Positions 1-6,189 of a stretch of DNA of 9,254 nt are shown here, one piece after another. The position numbers were made by a program, and so were the translations under genes. The notes under the pieces were generated by a model that was not told the origin of the DNA, ran no database searches, and saw only the letters and a program-made list of their open reading frames with translations. Positions within the stretch are counted from its first letter, which is position 1, and the number at the start of each line of letters is the position of its first letter. The DNA comes from Candidatus Methylomirabilota bacterium (lineage in GTDB: Bacteria > Methylomirabilota > Methylomirabilia > Methylomirabilales > CSP1-5), in contig JAHFDE010000052.1 in NCBI GenBank assembly GCA_023249165.1, positions 1 through 9,254 of the forward strand. The letters are read 5' to 3'.

Positions 1-6
1 TCCGAA

Positions 7-68
7 AGCTGTCAGCGGTCAGCAGTCCGCAGTCAGCACAGTCCGAGAAAAGCTGACAGCTGACGGCT
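7..68. repeat. GTCAGCA heptad repeats with inverted copy downstream of ctpA
   Basis: Four near-identical 7-bp units lie head to tail at 11-38 (GTCAGCG, GTCAGCA, GTCCGCA, GTCAGCA). After a short spacer, the same motif appears on the opposite strand at about 48-68. AGCTGTCAGC at 7-16 is a perfect inverted match to GCTGACAGCT at 52-61, so the region can fold into a hairpin with a loop of about 35 nt. It begins right after the protease stop codon. It could act as a 3' end or terminator structure for that operon, though no U-tract follows on the minus strand. The window edge cuts the array, so its full length is unknown. Confidence 0.6.
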
Positions 69-84
69 GCTGTTGGCTTCTCGA

Positions 85-1383
85 TCAGCCGGACGCCACC
101 TTTCCTCCCGGGGTCCGTTCGTAAATCAGGATCGCCTTGAGGACCTCCACGGCGCGGCCGAGTTGCGGGTCGTTCTTAGGGTCGGGGGCGCTCCGGCCGA
201 GCGGCCGGGACGGATCCCCCTCCTGTTCGCCGATGGTCTCCTGCCGCCGGTCCTTTGTCGGGCCCTGGTTCTTGGTGGTCGTCGGTGGTTTGGGAGGCTC
301 GACGACGATGTCCGGTGTGAGGCCGGCGCCGTCGATGGCGCGCTTATTGGGGGTGAAGTATTTGGCGGTGGTGAGCCTGAGCCCGGAGCCATCGTTGAGC
401 GGAATCACGGTCTGTACCGTCCCCTTGCCAAAGGTCTGGGTCCCCACCACGACCGCCCGCTGGTGGTCCTGGAGCGCTCCCGCGACGATCTCGGAGGCAC
501 TGGCGGAGCCTTTGTTCACCAACACCACCATGGGGAAGTCCTGGGGATTGTCATGTTGGTCCACAAAGCTCAGATTCTGACTCTTCGCCCGCCCCTCCGT
601 ATAGACGATGAGCTTCCCCTTCTCCAGGAAGAGATCGGCGATCTGCACCGCCTGCGTCAGGAGCCCTCCGGGGTTGTTCCGCAGATCGAGGACGAGGCCG
701 CGCATCCCCTTCTCCCTGAGGGCCTTGAGCTCCTCCTGCAGATCCCGGCTGGTCCGTTCCTGGAATGAGATCAGTCGGACGTACCCGATCCCCTCCCCGA
801 GGTCCGACGTGCGCACGCTGTGCACTTCGATGATGTCGCGGGTGACGGTGACGTCAAAGGGGTCCTGCTCCTCGCGGAGAATCGTGATGGTCACCGGGGT
901 TCCCTTGGGTCCCCGCAGTTTGCGCACCGCGTCGACGAGCGTCATGTCCTTGGTCGGGGCGTTGTCGATACGGATGATGCGATCGCCGGCGACGATCCCG
1001 GCCCGGTCCGCCGGGGTCCCCTCGATGGGGGCGACCACGGTGAGATACCGCTCCCGGACCGTAATCTCAATCCCGAGCCCGCCGAAGCTCCCCTGAGTCT
1101 CGACCTGCATCTCCTTGTACAGCTCGGGCGGCATAAAAGAGCTGTGGGGGTCTAACGACTCCAGCATCCCCCGAATCGCCCCGAAGATCAGCTCCCTGGA
1201 GTTGGTTGGTTCGACGTAGTTTTGCCGCACCAGCGTGAGGACCTCGGAGAAGACCTTGAGCGTGTCGTAGGCGTCATCCGTCGCCACGACCCGGTGGTGA
1301 ACACCGCTGGTGACGATCACCACCGTCAATAATGCCATGACCAGCACAACCCTGATCCGCCTTGTCAACTTCCCGGAGACCAT
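85..1383 (-). CDS. ctpA: S41 family C-terminal processing protease (CtpA/Prc type)
   Basis: Serine protease of the carboxyl-terminal processing family, 432 aa, expected in the periplasm. The order is: an N-terminal hydrophobic signal/anchor (about residues 10-26), a helical region with the family signature LDPHSSFM (about 77-84), a PDZ domain (about 98-170), then the S41 catalytic core. S295 (in GSASASEI), D306 and K320 (in FGKGTVQT) keep the +11/+25 spacing of the E. coli Tsp/Prc catalytic site, so the enzyme looks active. The C-terminal tail of about 70 residues is charged and proline-rich. I chose the ATG at 1381-1383 because AGAGGAGGT lies 7 nt upstream; a longer frame reaching 1473 crosses the promoter and lacks a site. 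It is last in the ftsE-ftsX-envC series, 103 bp after envC, with its own promoter. Known relatives process or degrade envelope proteins, including peptidoglycan hydrolases; the substrate here is not visible. Confidence 0.95.
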   Translation of the reverse strand: MVSGKLTRRIRVVLVMALLTVVIVTSGVHHRVVATDDAYDTLKVFSEVLTLVRQNYVEPTNSRELIFGAIRGMLESLDPHSSFMPPELYKEMQVETQGSFGGLGIEITVRERYLTVVAPIEGTPADRAGIVAGDRIIRIDNAPTKDMTLVDAVRKLRGPKGTPVTITILREEQDPFDVTVTRDIIEVHSVRTSDLGEGIGYVRLISFQERTSRDLQEELKALREKGMRGLVLDLRNNPGGLLTQAVQIADLFLEKGKLIVYTEGRAKSQNLSFVDQHDNPQDFPMVVLVNKGSASASEIVAGALQDHQRAVVVGTQTFGKGTVQTVIPLNDGSGLRLTTAKYFTPNKRAIDGAGLTPDIVVEPPKPPTTTKNQGPTKDRRQETIGEQEGDPSRPLGRSAPDPKNDPQLGRAVEVLKAILIYERTPGGKVASG

Positions 1384-1449
1384 CGTTGGGACCTCCTCTG
1401 CCCGCGCGTCGCTCTGTACCTGGGATGAGCCCTCGGAGAGACAAACGAC

Positions 1450-1458
1450 AGTATACCA
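1450..1458 (-). promoter_or_regulatory. Extended -10 promoter for ctpA
   Basis: Read on the minus strand, TGGTATACT occupies 1458-1450: a TATACT -10 box (5/6 to consensus) with the TGn extension. The -35 match is poor (CTGAGT, 16 bp upstream), as expected for an extended -10 promoter. The predicted start near 1443 leaves a leader of about 60 nt before the strong ctpA ribosome binding site. This suggests the protease can be transcribed apart from ftsEX-envC. Confidence 0.5.
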
Positions 1459-1486
1459 CAGGAGTATGGCCACTCAGGGGAAAATT

Positions 1487-2665
1487 TCAGGGGCGGGGGG
1501 AGAGCCAGGCGAGGGGGTCCTGCGGCTCGCCCCGGTAGCGGACCTCAAAATAGAGCTGGGGACCCTCCAGGGAGCCGGTCTCTCCAACCCGTCCGATCGC
1601 CTGACCGACCCGCACCGCATCCCCCACCTGGACCAGCAGGTCCGAGGCGTGGGCATAGAGGGAGTAGAATTCCTCGCCGTGATCCACGATGATCAGCTTG
1701 CCGTAGCCGCGGAACCAGTCGGCATAGAGGACCGTGCCGTCGTGGACCACCTGGATCTGCTGGCCCAGGGGGGCACGAATGCCGACCCCCTTGTTGAAGG
1801 TCGCCGTATTGAACTTGGGGTTCTGGTTCCGGCCAAAGCGGGAGGCCACGTCTCCGGTGGTGGGCCAGGGGAGCTTGCCCTTGACGGCGGCGAAGGCGCC
1901 ACTCGGCAGAGAGGGTGACGGCTTCGGGGCCGCCTTCGCCCGCTTGCTCAGCTGGTTGATCAGTTCCTGCAGGCGGGCCGAAACGGTCTCGAGCTCCCGG
2001 ACCGAGGTGAGGTAGCCCTCCTTCTCCTCCCGGAGTCGAGCCAGCAGGATCCGCTGCCGCCACTTCTCATCGGCGATCGCCGCCTCGGTCGCCCGGATGC
2101 GGCTCCGACTCTTTTCCAGGGCAGCCTTGCGGGACTCGAGGGTCGTCTGCTTCTTGCCGAGGTCCGTGACCGTCACGGCGTAGCGGTCGCTCAGGGTCCG
2201 ATCCTGGGCCGTGATGATCTTGAGATACTTCATCCGGCGCACCATGTCGGTGACGCTCTCGGCAGAGAAGAGGAGGCGGAAGACACCGTACTGCCCCTGC
2301 TTGTACAAGGCCCGCAGCCGGCCGGCCCACCGCTCCGTAATCTCGTCCAGCTGGCGTTCGGTGCGCGTGGTCTCTTGCCTGAGCTCGCGCAGCCCCCGCT
2401 CCTCGGCCCGCAGGTTCGTTTCCAGCGTGGTCAGCTCCTGCGTCTTCTTGTCCAGTTGCTCTTGGATTCTTTTCAGGGTGGCCTCGACGGCCGCCTCCTT
2501 GGCGGCGGTCTCATGGGCCTTCTTCCGCTCCTCCGCGATCTCCTTCTTCAGTCTCTCCAGGCGCTGTTTCTTCTCGCGTAACGTTCCTTGCTCATCGGCC
2601 TGGAGGCCCCCGGCGAGGAGCAGGATCGCGAGCGCGATCGGCACGGCCACGCGGCTGTGTCTCAT
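1487..2665 (-). CDS. envC: EnvC-like murein hydrolase activator (coiled coil + degenerate LytM/M23)
   Basis: 392-aa periplasmic protein. Residues 1-23 form a signal peptide (hydrophobic VAVPIALAILLLAGG, then LQA). Residues about 25-115 and 170-240 are long Lys/Glu/Arg-rich coiled coils. A basic/proline linker follows (about 241-255), then a LytM/M23 domain (about 265-390). The zinc site is degenerate: the HxGxD motif reads NKGVG (N291, G295) and the HxH motif reads QLY (Q370, Y372), while H339 in LYAH remains. It is therefore unlikely to cut peptidoglycan itself. E. coli EnvC has the same kind of dead LytM domain, is controlled by FtsEX and activates the AmiA/AmiB amidases. Its gene starts 10 bp after the ftsX stop, which supports that role. 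The ATG at 2663-2665 directly follows AAAGGGGAG, a short spacing. The amidase partner is not in the window. Confidence 0.93.
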   Translation of the reverse strand: MRHSRVAVPIALAILLLAGGLQADEQGTLREKKQRLERLKKEIAEERKKAHETAAKEAAVEATLKRIQEQLDKKTQELTTLETNLRAEERGLRELRQETTRTERQLDEITERWAGRLRALYKQGQYGVFRLLFSAESVTDMVRRMKYLKIITAQDRTLSDRYAVTVTDLGKKQTTLESRKAALEKSRSRIRATEAAIADEKWRQRILLARLREEKEGYLTSVRELETVSARLQELINQLSKRAKAAPKPSPSLPSGAFAAVKGKLPWPTTGDVASRFGRNQNPKFNTATFNKGVGIRAPLGQQIQVVHDGTVLYADWFRGYGKLIIVDHGEEFYSLYAHASDLLVQVGDAVRVGQAIGRVGETGSLEGPQLYFEVRYRGEPQDPLAWLSPRP

Positions 2666-2675
2666 CTCCCCTTTC

Positions 2676-3578
2676 TTACGCCCTGAGAAATCGCCGAACC
2701 GCCACGAGACTCCCCACGGCCCCCAGGAGTGCCCCGACGCCGACTATGCCCATCCGGTACTCGACATCGAGGAACCGGCCCAGTTCTGCTCCCGAGAAGA
2801 TGAGCGGGGCCGACGCCCCTAGTTGCCACAGGGTGGCCCTGAACAAGACGTAGAGCATTCCCAAGGCGAGCGCGGCCCCCAGCCCGCCCTGGAGTGTCCC
2901 ATCGAGGATGAGGGGGATCTGGATGTAGCTCCGACTCGCCCCGACCAGGCGCATGATCTCGATCTCTTGCGCCCGCGCATAGACGGCCAACCGGATGGTG
3001 TTGGCCACGATAAAGAGCGAAGCGATGCCCAACACGGCACCGATCACGATCCCGAGGATCTTCATCACCTGGACAAGGCTGATCAGGCGGTCCACCCACT
3101 CCTGACCGTACAGGACGTCTTCGACGCCTTCCATCCGCCTGAGCGAGACGGCGAGTTGGCCCAGGGCGGTGGCCGTCTGGTACTGTTTCTGAATCCGGAG
3201 CTGAAAAGAGGCTGGCAGCGGATTGGTCTTCAGCCCCTCCAACAGGCTTTCCTGGCCCCGGATCTGTCTCCGAAAGTCGGCCAGGGCCTCCTCCCGTGAG
3301 ACGTACGTCACCTCCCGGACCGCCAACTCGCCCTCGAGGCGTTTTCGGAGGAGCGTTACCTGTTCGGGGGTGATCGCGTCGGTGAGAAAGGCGATGACCT
3401 GGAAGTCCTCCGCCCACTGCGCCACCACGGTGCCCAAGTTCAGGGTGAGCAGGAGGAAGGTTCCAGTCACCAGGAAGGCGACGGTGATGGCCCCGATGGA
3501 GGCGACCACGCCCCAGCCCCCCCGCCGAAAGTTCAGGAGGGTCTCATCCAGGAGATGCCGCAACCGCTCCCAGAACAT
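2676..3578 (-). CDS. ftsX: Cell division permease FtsX
   Basis: 300-aa integral membrane protein, the permease half of FtsEX, which relays cytoplasmic ATP hydrolysis to periplasmic cell-wall hydrolase activators. A cytoplasmic N-terminus precedes TM1 (about 24-50). A periplasmic loop (about 52-168) would contact the EnvC-type partner. TM2 (about 172-195), TM3 (about 220-248) and TM4 (about 276-294) follow. The typical FtsX stretch NTIRLAVYARAQEIEIMRL (193-211), continuing into VGAS, lies after TM2 and is the expected FtsE contact region. Length is normal. Its own ribosome binding site is weak: GGAA lies about 13 nt upstream, and the stop of a 29-codon ORF lies only 3 nt before the ATG. Translation may therefore be coupled to that ORF. 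The 127 bp between ftsE and ftsX is unusual, since these genes are normally adjacent or overlapping. Confidence 0.96.
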   Translation of the reverse strand: MFWERLRHLLDETLLNFRRGGWGVVASIGAITVAFLVTGTFLLLTLNLGTVVAQWAEDFQVIAFLTDAITPEQVTLLRKRLEGELAVREVTYVSREEALADFRRQIRGQESLLEGLKTNPLPASFQLRIQKQYQTATALGQLAVSLRRMEGVEDVLYGQEWVDRLISLVQVMKILGIVIGAVLGIASLFIVANTIRLAVYARAQEIEIMRLVGASRSYIQIPLILDGTLQGGLGAALALGMLYVLFRATLWQLGASAPLIFSGAELGRFLDVEYRMGIVGVGALLGAVGSLVAVRRFLRA

Positions 3579-3581
3579 CGA

Positions 3582-3671
3582 CTAGTGCCGTTCCAACTTC
3601 TTCTCCCGAATGCCTGAGAAGAAGGAAGCGAGGCGTTTGCGTAAGTAGCGCAGCACGTAGGTGTAGTGCAT
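3582..3671 (-). pseudogene. 29-codon ORF, likely internally deleted GIY-YIG nuclease remnant
   Basis: Open frame of 29 codons inside the inverted-repeat unit between ftsE and ftsX. GGAG lies 6-7 nt before its ATG. The first residues, MHYTYVLR, look like the start of single-domain GIY-YIG nucleases (the YVYVL strand). The following YLRKRLASFF resembles their usual C-terminal end (a YLK/R-x-RL helix), and the frame ends in a basic LERH. The whole catalytic middle (GIY...YIG, Arg, Glu) is absent, so no nuclease activity is possible. The start, ribosome binding site, frame and stop all survive. The TAG stop lies 3 nt before the ftsX ATG. The GIY-YIG relation rests on two short end matches recalled from the family, so it is an inference; a chance ORF or a functional leader peptide is the alternative. 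Confidence 0.5.
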
Positions 3672-3708
3672 CAGTTTCTCCGGGTGGGCGCCAATAGTTG
3701 GAACGGCA
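3586..3708. mobile_element. 123-bp inverted-repeat-bounded insert between ftsE and ftsX (MITE-like)
   Basis: TGCCGTTCCAACT at 3586-3598 is a perfect 13-bp inverted match to AGTTGGAACGGCA at 3696-3708, enclosing 97 bp. The right arm abuts the ftsE stop codon exactly and the left arm ends 7 bp before the ftsX ATG, so the unit fills almost all of the junction. I see no clear target-site duplication. The contained 29-codon ORF looks like the two fused ends of a GIY-YIG gene, which suggests a deletion derivative of a larger element. Both neighbouring proteins have normal ends and look intact. Confidence 0.55.
3597..3624 (-). other. 9-bp-stem hairpin just upstream of the ftsX start
   Basis: CTTCTTCTC (3597-3605) and GAGAAGAAG (3616-3624) are perfect complements around a 10-nt loop. 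In the ftsE-ftsX mRNA this hairpin lies about 18-45 nt before the ftsX ATG. It includes the only purine-rich stretch (GAGAAGAAG) that could serve as a distant ribosome binding site. A ribosome translating the 29-codon ORF would open it. It has no U-tract, so it is not a standard terminator. Confidence 0.45.
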
Positions 3709-4371
3709 TCAGCGAATCTCCTCCATCAATCGGCCCTGCTTCAGGATGAGGGCGCGCTGGCCCATCTCGGAGACGAGCCTGCGGTTGTGGGTCGCCACCA
3801 CGACCGTGGTCCCTCGGATGTTCACCTCGACCAAGAGGCGCATGACGTCCAGGGCCAGGTCCGGGTCGAGGTTGCCGGTCGGCTCGTCCGCCAGCAGGAT
3901 GGCGGGGTCGCTCATCAGGGCCCTCGCGATGGCGACCCGCTGTTGTTCCCCACCTGAGAGCTTGTAGGGGATCTCGTCGGCCTTCTGCAGGAGGCCAACC
4001 TCTTTCAACAGGCGGCCGATCTTGCGCCGGCTGACGGCCTCGGGGACGCCCAACACCCGGGTGACGAGGTGGAGATTGTCGTACACGGTCCGGTCCATGA
4101 GGAGTTTGAAATCCTGGAAGATGACGCCGATGCTGCGGCGGAGCGCGGGCAGCTTGCTCTCCCGCAGCCGGACGACATTGCGGCCGTTGACGAGAATCTG
4201 GCCCGAGGTCGGCAGCTCATCCCGGAAGATGAGGCGGAGCAGGGTGGTCTTTCCGGCGCCGCTCGGGCCGGAGAGAAAGACGAATTCCCCCCGCTGGATG
4301 TGGAGCGTGATGTCCGAGACGGCCACGACCTCCTTGGGGTAGATCTTGGAGACATGGAACATCTGAATCAT
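3709..4371 (-). CDS. ftsE: Cell division ATP-binding protein FtsE
   Basis: 220-aa ABC ATPase, the cytoplasmic motor of FtsEX. All motifs are intact: Walker A GPSGAGKT (35-42), Q-loop Q86 in VIFQDFKLL, signature LSGGEQQR (138-145), Walker B ILLADE followed by PTGNLD (158-169), and switch histidine H195 in ATHNR. The length matches the family. The frame stays open upstream to 4539, but FtsE homology begins at MIQMFHVSKIYP, and GGGGAG lies 5 nt before the ATG at 4369-4371, so I start there. It is the first gene of the ftsE-ftsX-envC(-ctpA) operon. ftsX follows after an unusual 130-bp gap filled by an inverted-repeat unit. Confidence 0.97.
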   Translation of the reverse strand: MIQMFHVSKIYPKEVVAVSDITLHIQRGEFVFLSGPSGAGKTTLLRLIFRDELPTSGQILVNGRNVVRLRESKLPALRRSIGVIFQDFKLLMDRTVYDNLHLVTRVLGVPEAVSRRKIGRLLKEVGLLQKADEIPYKLSGGEQQRVAIARALMSDPAILLADEPTGNLDPDLALDVMRLLVEVNIRGTTVVVATHNRRLVSEMGQRALILKQGRLMEEIR

Positions 4372-4409
4372 CGCGTCTCCCCGATGCGCGCGGGCAGCGT
4401 CTGCGCCTG

Positions 4410-4438
4410 AGGCTAACGCGTTCCCCGGCAATTTGCAA
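4410..4438 (-). promoter_or_regulatory. Possible promoter for ftsE operon
   Basis: On the minus strand TTGCAA (4438-4433) is followed after 17 bp by TAGCCT (4415-4410). The match is only moderate (4/6 and 3/6), but the spacing is ideal and the position, about 40 bp before the ftsE start codon, is right. It would be divergent from the stronger promoter at 4511-4539. Confidence 0.3.
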
Positions 4439-4510
4439 CCCCATTCTGGCCCGCCGCACCGCGGCGGATGACCGTGGCACGGCTCGGGGCGCCTCTCGGG
4501 GCCGGCGGCA

Positions 4511-4539
4511 TTGACAGGGCGGGGGCTCTTCTCTAGCAT
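4511..4539 (+). promoter_or_regulatory. Sigma-70-type promoter for the TPR-yqgE unit
   Basis: TTGACA (4511-4516, perfect -35) is followed after exactly 17 bp by TAGCAT (4534-4539, 4/6 -10). Transcription would begin near 4546. This gives a leader of about 35 nt to the ATG at 4581 but only about 5 nt to the upstream GTG at 4551, which favours the ATG as start of the TPR gene. Confidence 0.65.
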
Positions 4540-4580
4540 AAGTATGAAGTGTGAACCCGGTGACAGGAAGAGCCCTGACT

Positions 4581-5015
4581 ATGGCGAACGTCCCGGGATC
4601 GCCGGTGCCGCGCGGACGCCGGATCCCCCTCTCGCAATTCTGGCTTGATTGGCGGATCAGTCTCTTTCTGCTGGGGGTCTGTGTCGTGGTCGTGGCGGTC
4701 GCCCTGATCGCGCTCACCCGTGGACCGACCGTCGTCCCGTCGGTGGCGGGGTCTTCCCCCGCGATCCACCGCGAGCGGGCCCAGTTTTATGAGGGGCTCG
4801 GCAGAATCGAGGACGCGATTCGCGAATACGAGGCCGCGATCCGGCAGAGCCCGACAGACCCTGCGCTCTACCGGGCGCTTGCCCTCCTTTTCGACAGGGA
4901 GGGCAGGTTCGGCGAGGCGATCGTCGCGTACCAGCGGCTCCTTCAGCTCGAGCCAGCGTCGCCAGAGGAGTCGGCCATCCGGAGGCGGATCGCAGAGCTT
5001 CGACAGCGGCGCTGA
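4581..5015 (+). CDS. Membrane-anchored small TPR protein
   Basis: 144-aa protein of unknown specific function. A short basic, proline-rich N-terminus (about 1-24) precedes one strong transmembrane helix (about 26-45, LFLLGVCVVVVAVALIAL). A Ser/Pro/Val linker follows, then two tetratricopeptide repeats (about 62-93 with YEGLGRIEDAIREYEAAI, and about 94-127 with LFDREGRFGEAIVAYQRLL) and a basic C-terminal helix. TPRs bind partner proteins. With the positive residues before the helix, the repeats are expected outside the cytoplasm (N-in). AGGA lies about 12 nt before the chosen ATG, a weak site; an in-frame GTG at 4551 would add 10 residues but sits almost at the predicted transcription start. 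It is followed 80 bp later by the yqgE-like gene on the same strand, probably one transcript. It could be an envelope assembly scaffold; nothing shows which. Confidence 0.82.
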   Translation: MANVPGSPVPRGRRIPLSQFWLDWRISLFLLGVCVVVVAVALIALTRGPTVVPSVAGSSPAIHRERAQFYEGLGRIEDAIREYEAAIRQSPTDPALYRALALLFDREGRFGEAIVAYQRLLQLEPASPEESAIRRRIAELRQRR

Positions 5016-5031
5016 CTCGATTCGCTCTTCT

Positions 5032-5061
5032 GGTGCTCGGGCGCGATCTCCCCTGAGCACC
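5032..5061 (+). other. Hairpin between the TPR gene and yqgE
   Basis: GGTGCTC (5032-5038) pairs perfectly with GAGCACC (5055-5061). Three more G-C pairs extend the stem if one base (T5054) bulges. No U-tract follows, so it is probably not a full terminator. It could stabilise or attenuate the transcript 35 nt before the yqgE start. Confidence 0.35.
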
Positions 5062-5095
5062 TTGACCTGTTCTGTGTAGCACAGGAGGCGACCCC

Positions 5096-5761
5096 ATGCC
5101 ACAGCGTTTGGACCGCAGGACCTTCCTTTCCATCGTGGGGCTTGGAAGCCTTTCCGTCCTCCTCGCCCCGTCTCGTGCCACAGGAGGGGAAAAACCGCCG
5201 GTCCCGGGGGCGCTGCTCATCGCCAAGATCAGGACCCCGCCGTTCAGGGACTCGGTTGTGCTCCTGTTCGACCACGCGCAGCAGGGGTCCGCGGGTCTGA
5301 TCGTCAACAAGCCGGACCATCAGAGTCTGGGCCGCCTCATGGCCCAGATGAATCTCCCCTTCCGCGACCGCGGCACGTTCGAGCGGTACGCCGAGTCTGA
5401 GGTGCTGTACGGAGGCCCCGTCGGCCGGGACAGCGAAATCTCCTTTATTCACACCCCCCCGGGGAGATGGGCCCCCTCCTGGAGCCTGGGCAAGGTGGGC
5501 GTGACCCGGACCCCTGAGCTGCTGCGGGACCTCGCGGCCGGGACGGCACGCCTCGAGCAGGTGGTGGCGTGTCTCGGAGTTTCGGGGTGGGCGCCCGGCC
5601 AGCTCCAGGGCGAGATCGCCGGCGGGCACTGGCAGGTGCTCTACGCCGAGCCCCAGGCGTTGCCCGGCTTGCTGTTCGACACGCCACCGTGCGACCGCTT
5701 TGACAAGGCGCGCACGCTGCCCGAGGGCCGGCCGGTCAGCATTCCCCGCCACGCCATCTAG
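5096..5761 (+). CDS. yqgE: YqgE/AlgH (UPF0301) family protein with Tat-like signal
   Basis: 221-aa member of the YqgE/AlgH family, whose molecular function is not firmly known. Family motifs are clear: RDSVVLLFDH followed by AGLIVNKP (about 51-73), VLYGGPVG with a downstream FIHT (about 103-120), and GVSGWAPGQLQGEI with GHWQVL (about 161-182). The oddity is the N-terminus. Residues 5-14 (LDRRTFLSIV) fit a twin-arginine signal: R7-R8, Phe at +2, a hydrophobic core to about residue 24, then APSRATGG as a possible cleavage region. Standard YqgE proteins begin close to the GALLIA strand (here residue 38) and have no signal. The start is secure: AGGAGG lies 7 nt before the ATG. The prediction is therefore an exported, or signal-anchored, YqgE-type protein. 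It is the second gene after the membrane TPR protein, so both may act at the envelope. Confidence 0.9.
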   Translation: MPQRLDRRTFLSIVGLGSLSVLLAPSRATGGEKPPVPGALLIAKIRTPPFRDSVVLLFDHAQQGSAGLIVNKPDHQSLGRLMAQMNLPFRDRGTFERYAESEVLYGGPVGRDSEISFIHTPPGRWAPSWSLGKVGVTRTPELLRDLAAGTARLEQVVACLGVSGWAPGQLQGEIAGGHWQVLYAEPQALPGLLFDTPPCDRFDKARTLPEGRPVSIPRHAI

Positions 5762-6189
5762 AATCCTCCGTCACCACCCCATCGAACCAGCCCGAACGGA
5801 ACTTCTCGAGCCCGACTCCTCCGTCCGTTGATGTCCAACCGCCAGGGGTTCTCCCAATCTTTGGGACAGCGTCGGCATGAAGATACCGCATCTCGTGGAC
5901 CGCCACCTGTCGGGTGATCTCCGGTAGAGAGTGGGCGATTGCCACTCTACGGAAGGCGGTCACGCGACAGGTGGCGGTTCTTGGACGTTTTAGGAAAAGA
6001 CAAGCGACTATTGGCCCGGCCCTTCCGTTGAACCCCTAGCGATTCGAGGGATTCCGCGGCTGGCAGCAAATTTGCATGAGGCGATAGACTGCCGCTCGCA
6101 GATCGTGGTCGCATGCCTTCTGAGCAGTAACCCTGGACGGCCGAGGGAACAGCACGCTGAGCTAACCAGAAAATGCTTGGAGGGGACAG
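5762..6189. other. 428-bp gap without a convincing gene
   Basis: No reading frame on either strand here has both a ribosome binding site and recognisable protein character. The only structured item is the large palindrome at 5897-5980. I saw no tRNA, no clear U-tract terminator for yqgE and no strong sigma-70 promoter for the PilZ gene. A promoter for 6190 must lie here or further upstream. Confidence 0.5.
5897..5980. repeat. About 84-bp long imperfect palindrome / large hairpin
   Basis: ACCGCCACCTGTCG (5899-5912) is a perfect 14-bp inverted match to CGACAGGTGGCGGT (5965-5978). Pairing continues inwards: GTGA (5914-5917) with TCAC (5960-5963), GTAGAG (5924-5929) with CTCTAC (5945-5950), and TGG (5932-5934) with CCA (5942-5944) around a GCGATTG loop. 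Only small bulges interrupt it. It lies about 135 bp after yqgE. It could be a structured RNA, a REP/MITE-type palindrome, or an oversized transcript end; on the plus strand TTCTTGGACGTTTTA follows, which is only mildly T-rich. Confidence 0.6.

Noticed and set aside
11..38. Tandem 7-bp repeats as a CRISPR array
   Set aside because: The units are only 7 bp with no spacers and no cas genes nearby.
73..768. 231-codon plus-strand frame opposite the S41 protease, with several similar long frames opposite ftsX, envC and radC
   Set aside because: They mirror strongly supported genes, have no protein-family character and show the Arg/Pro/Ser-rich composition of antisense frames in high-GC DNA.
4372..4539. 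56-residue N-terminal extension of FtsE
   Set aside because: FtsE homology and a good ribosome binding site both point to the ATG at 4369-4371; the extension is Pro/Arg-rich and runs through promoter-like sequence.
5062..5090. TTGACC upstream of yqgE as a -35 box
   Set aside because: No acceptable -10 lies 16-18 bp downstream; the spacing falls on the GAGGCG of the ribosome binding site.
5736..5963. 75-codon minus-strand frame in the gap after yqgE
   Set aside because: It overlaps the yqgE end, starts at a GTG inside the large palindrome, has no ribosome binding site and resembles no family I know.
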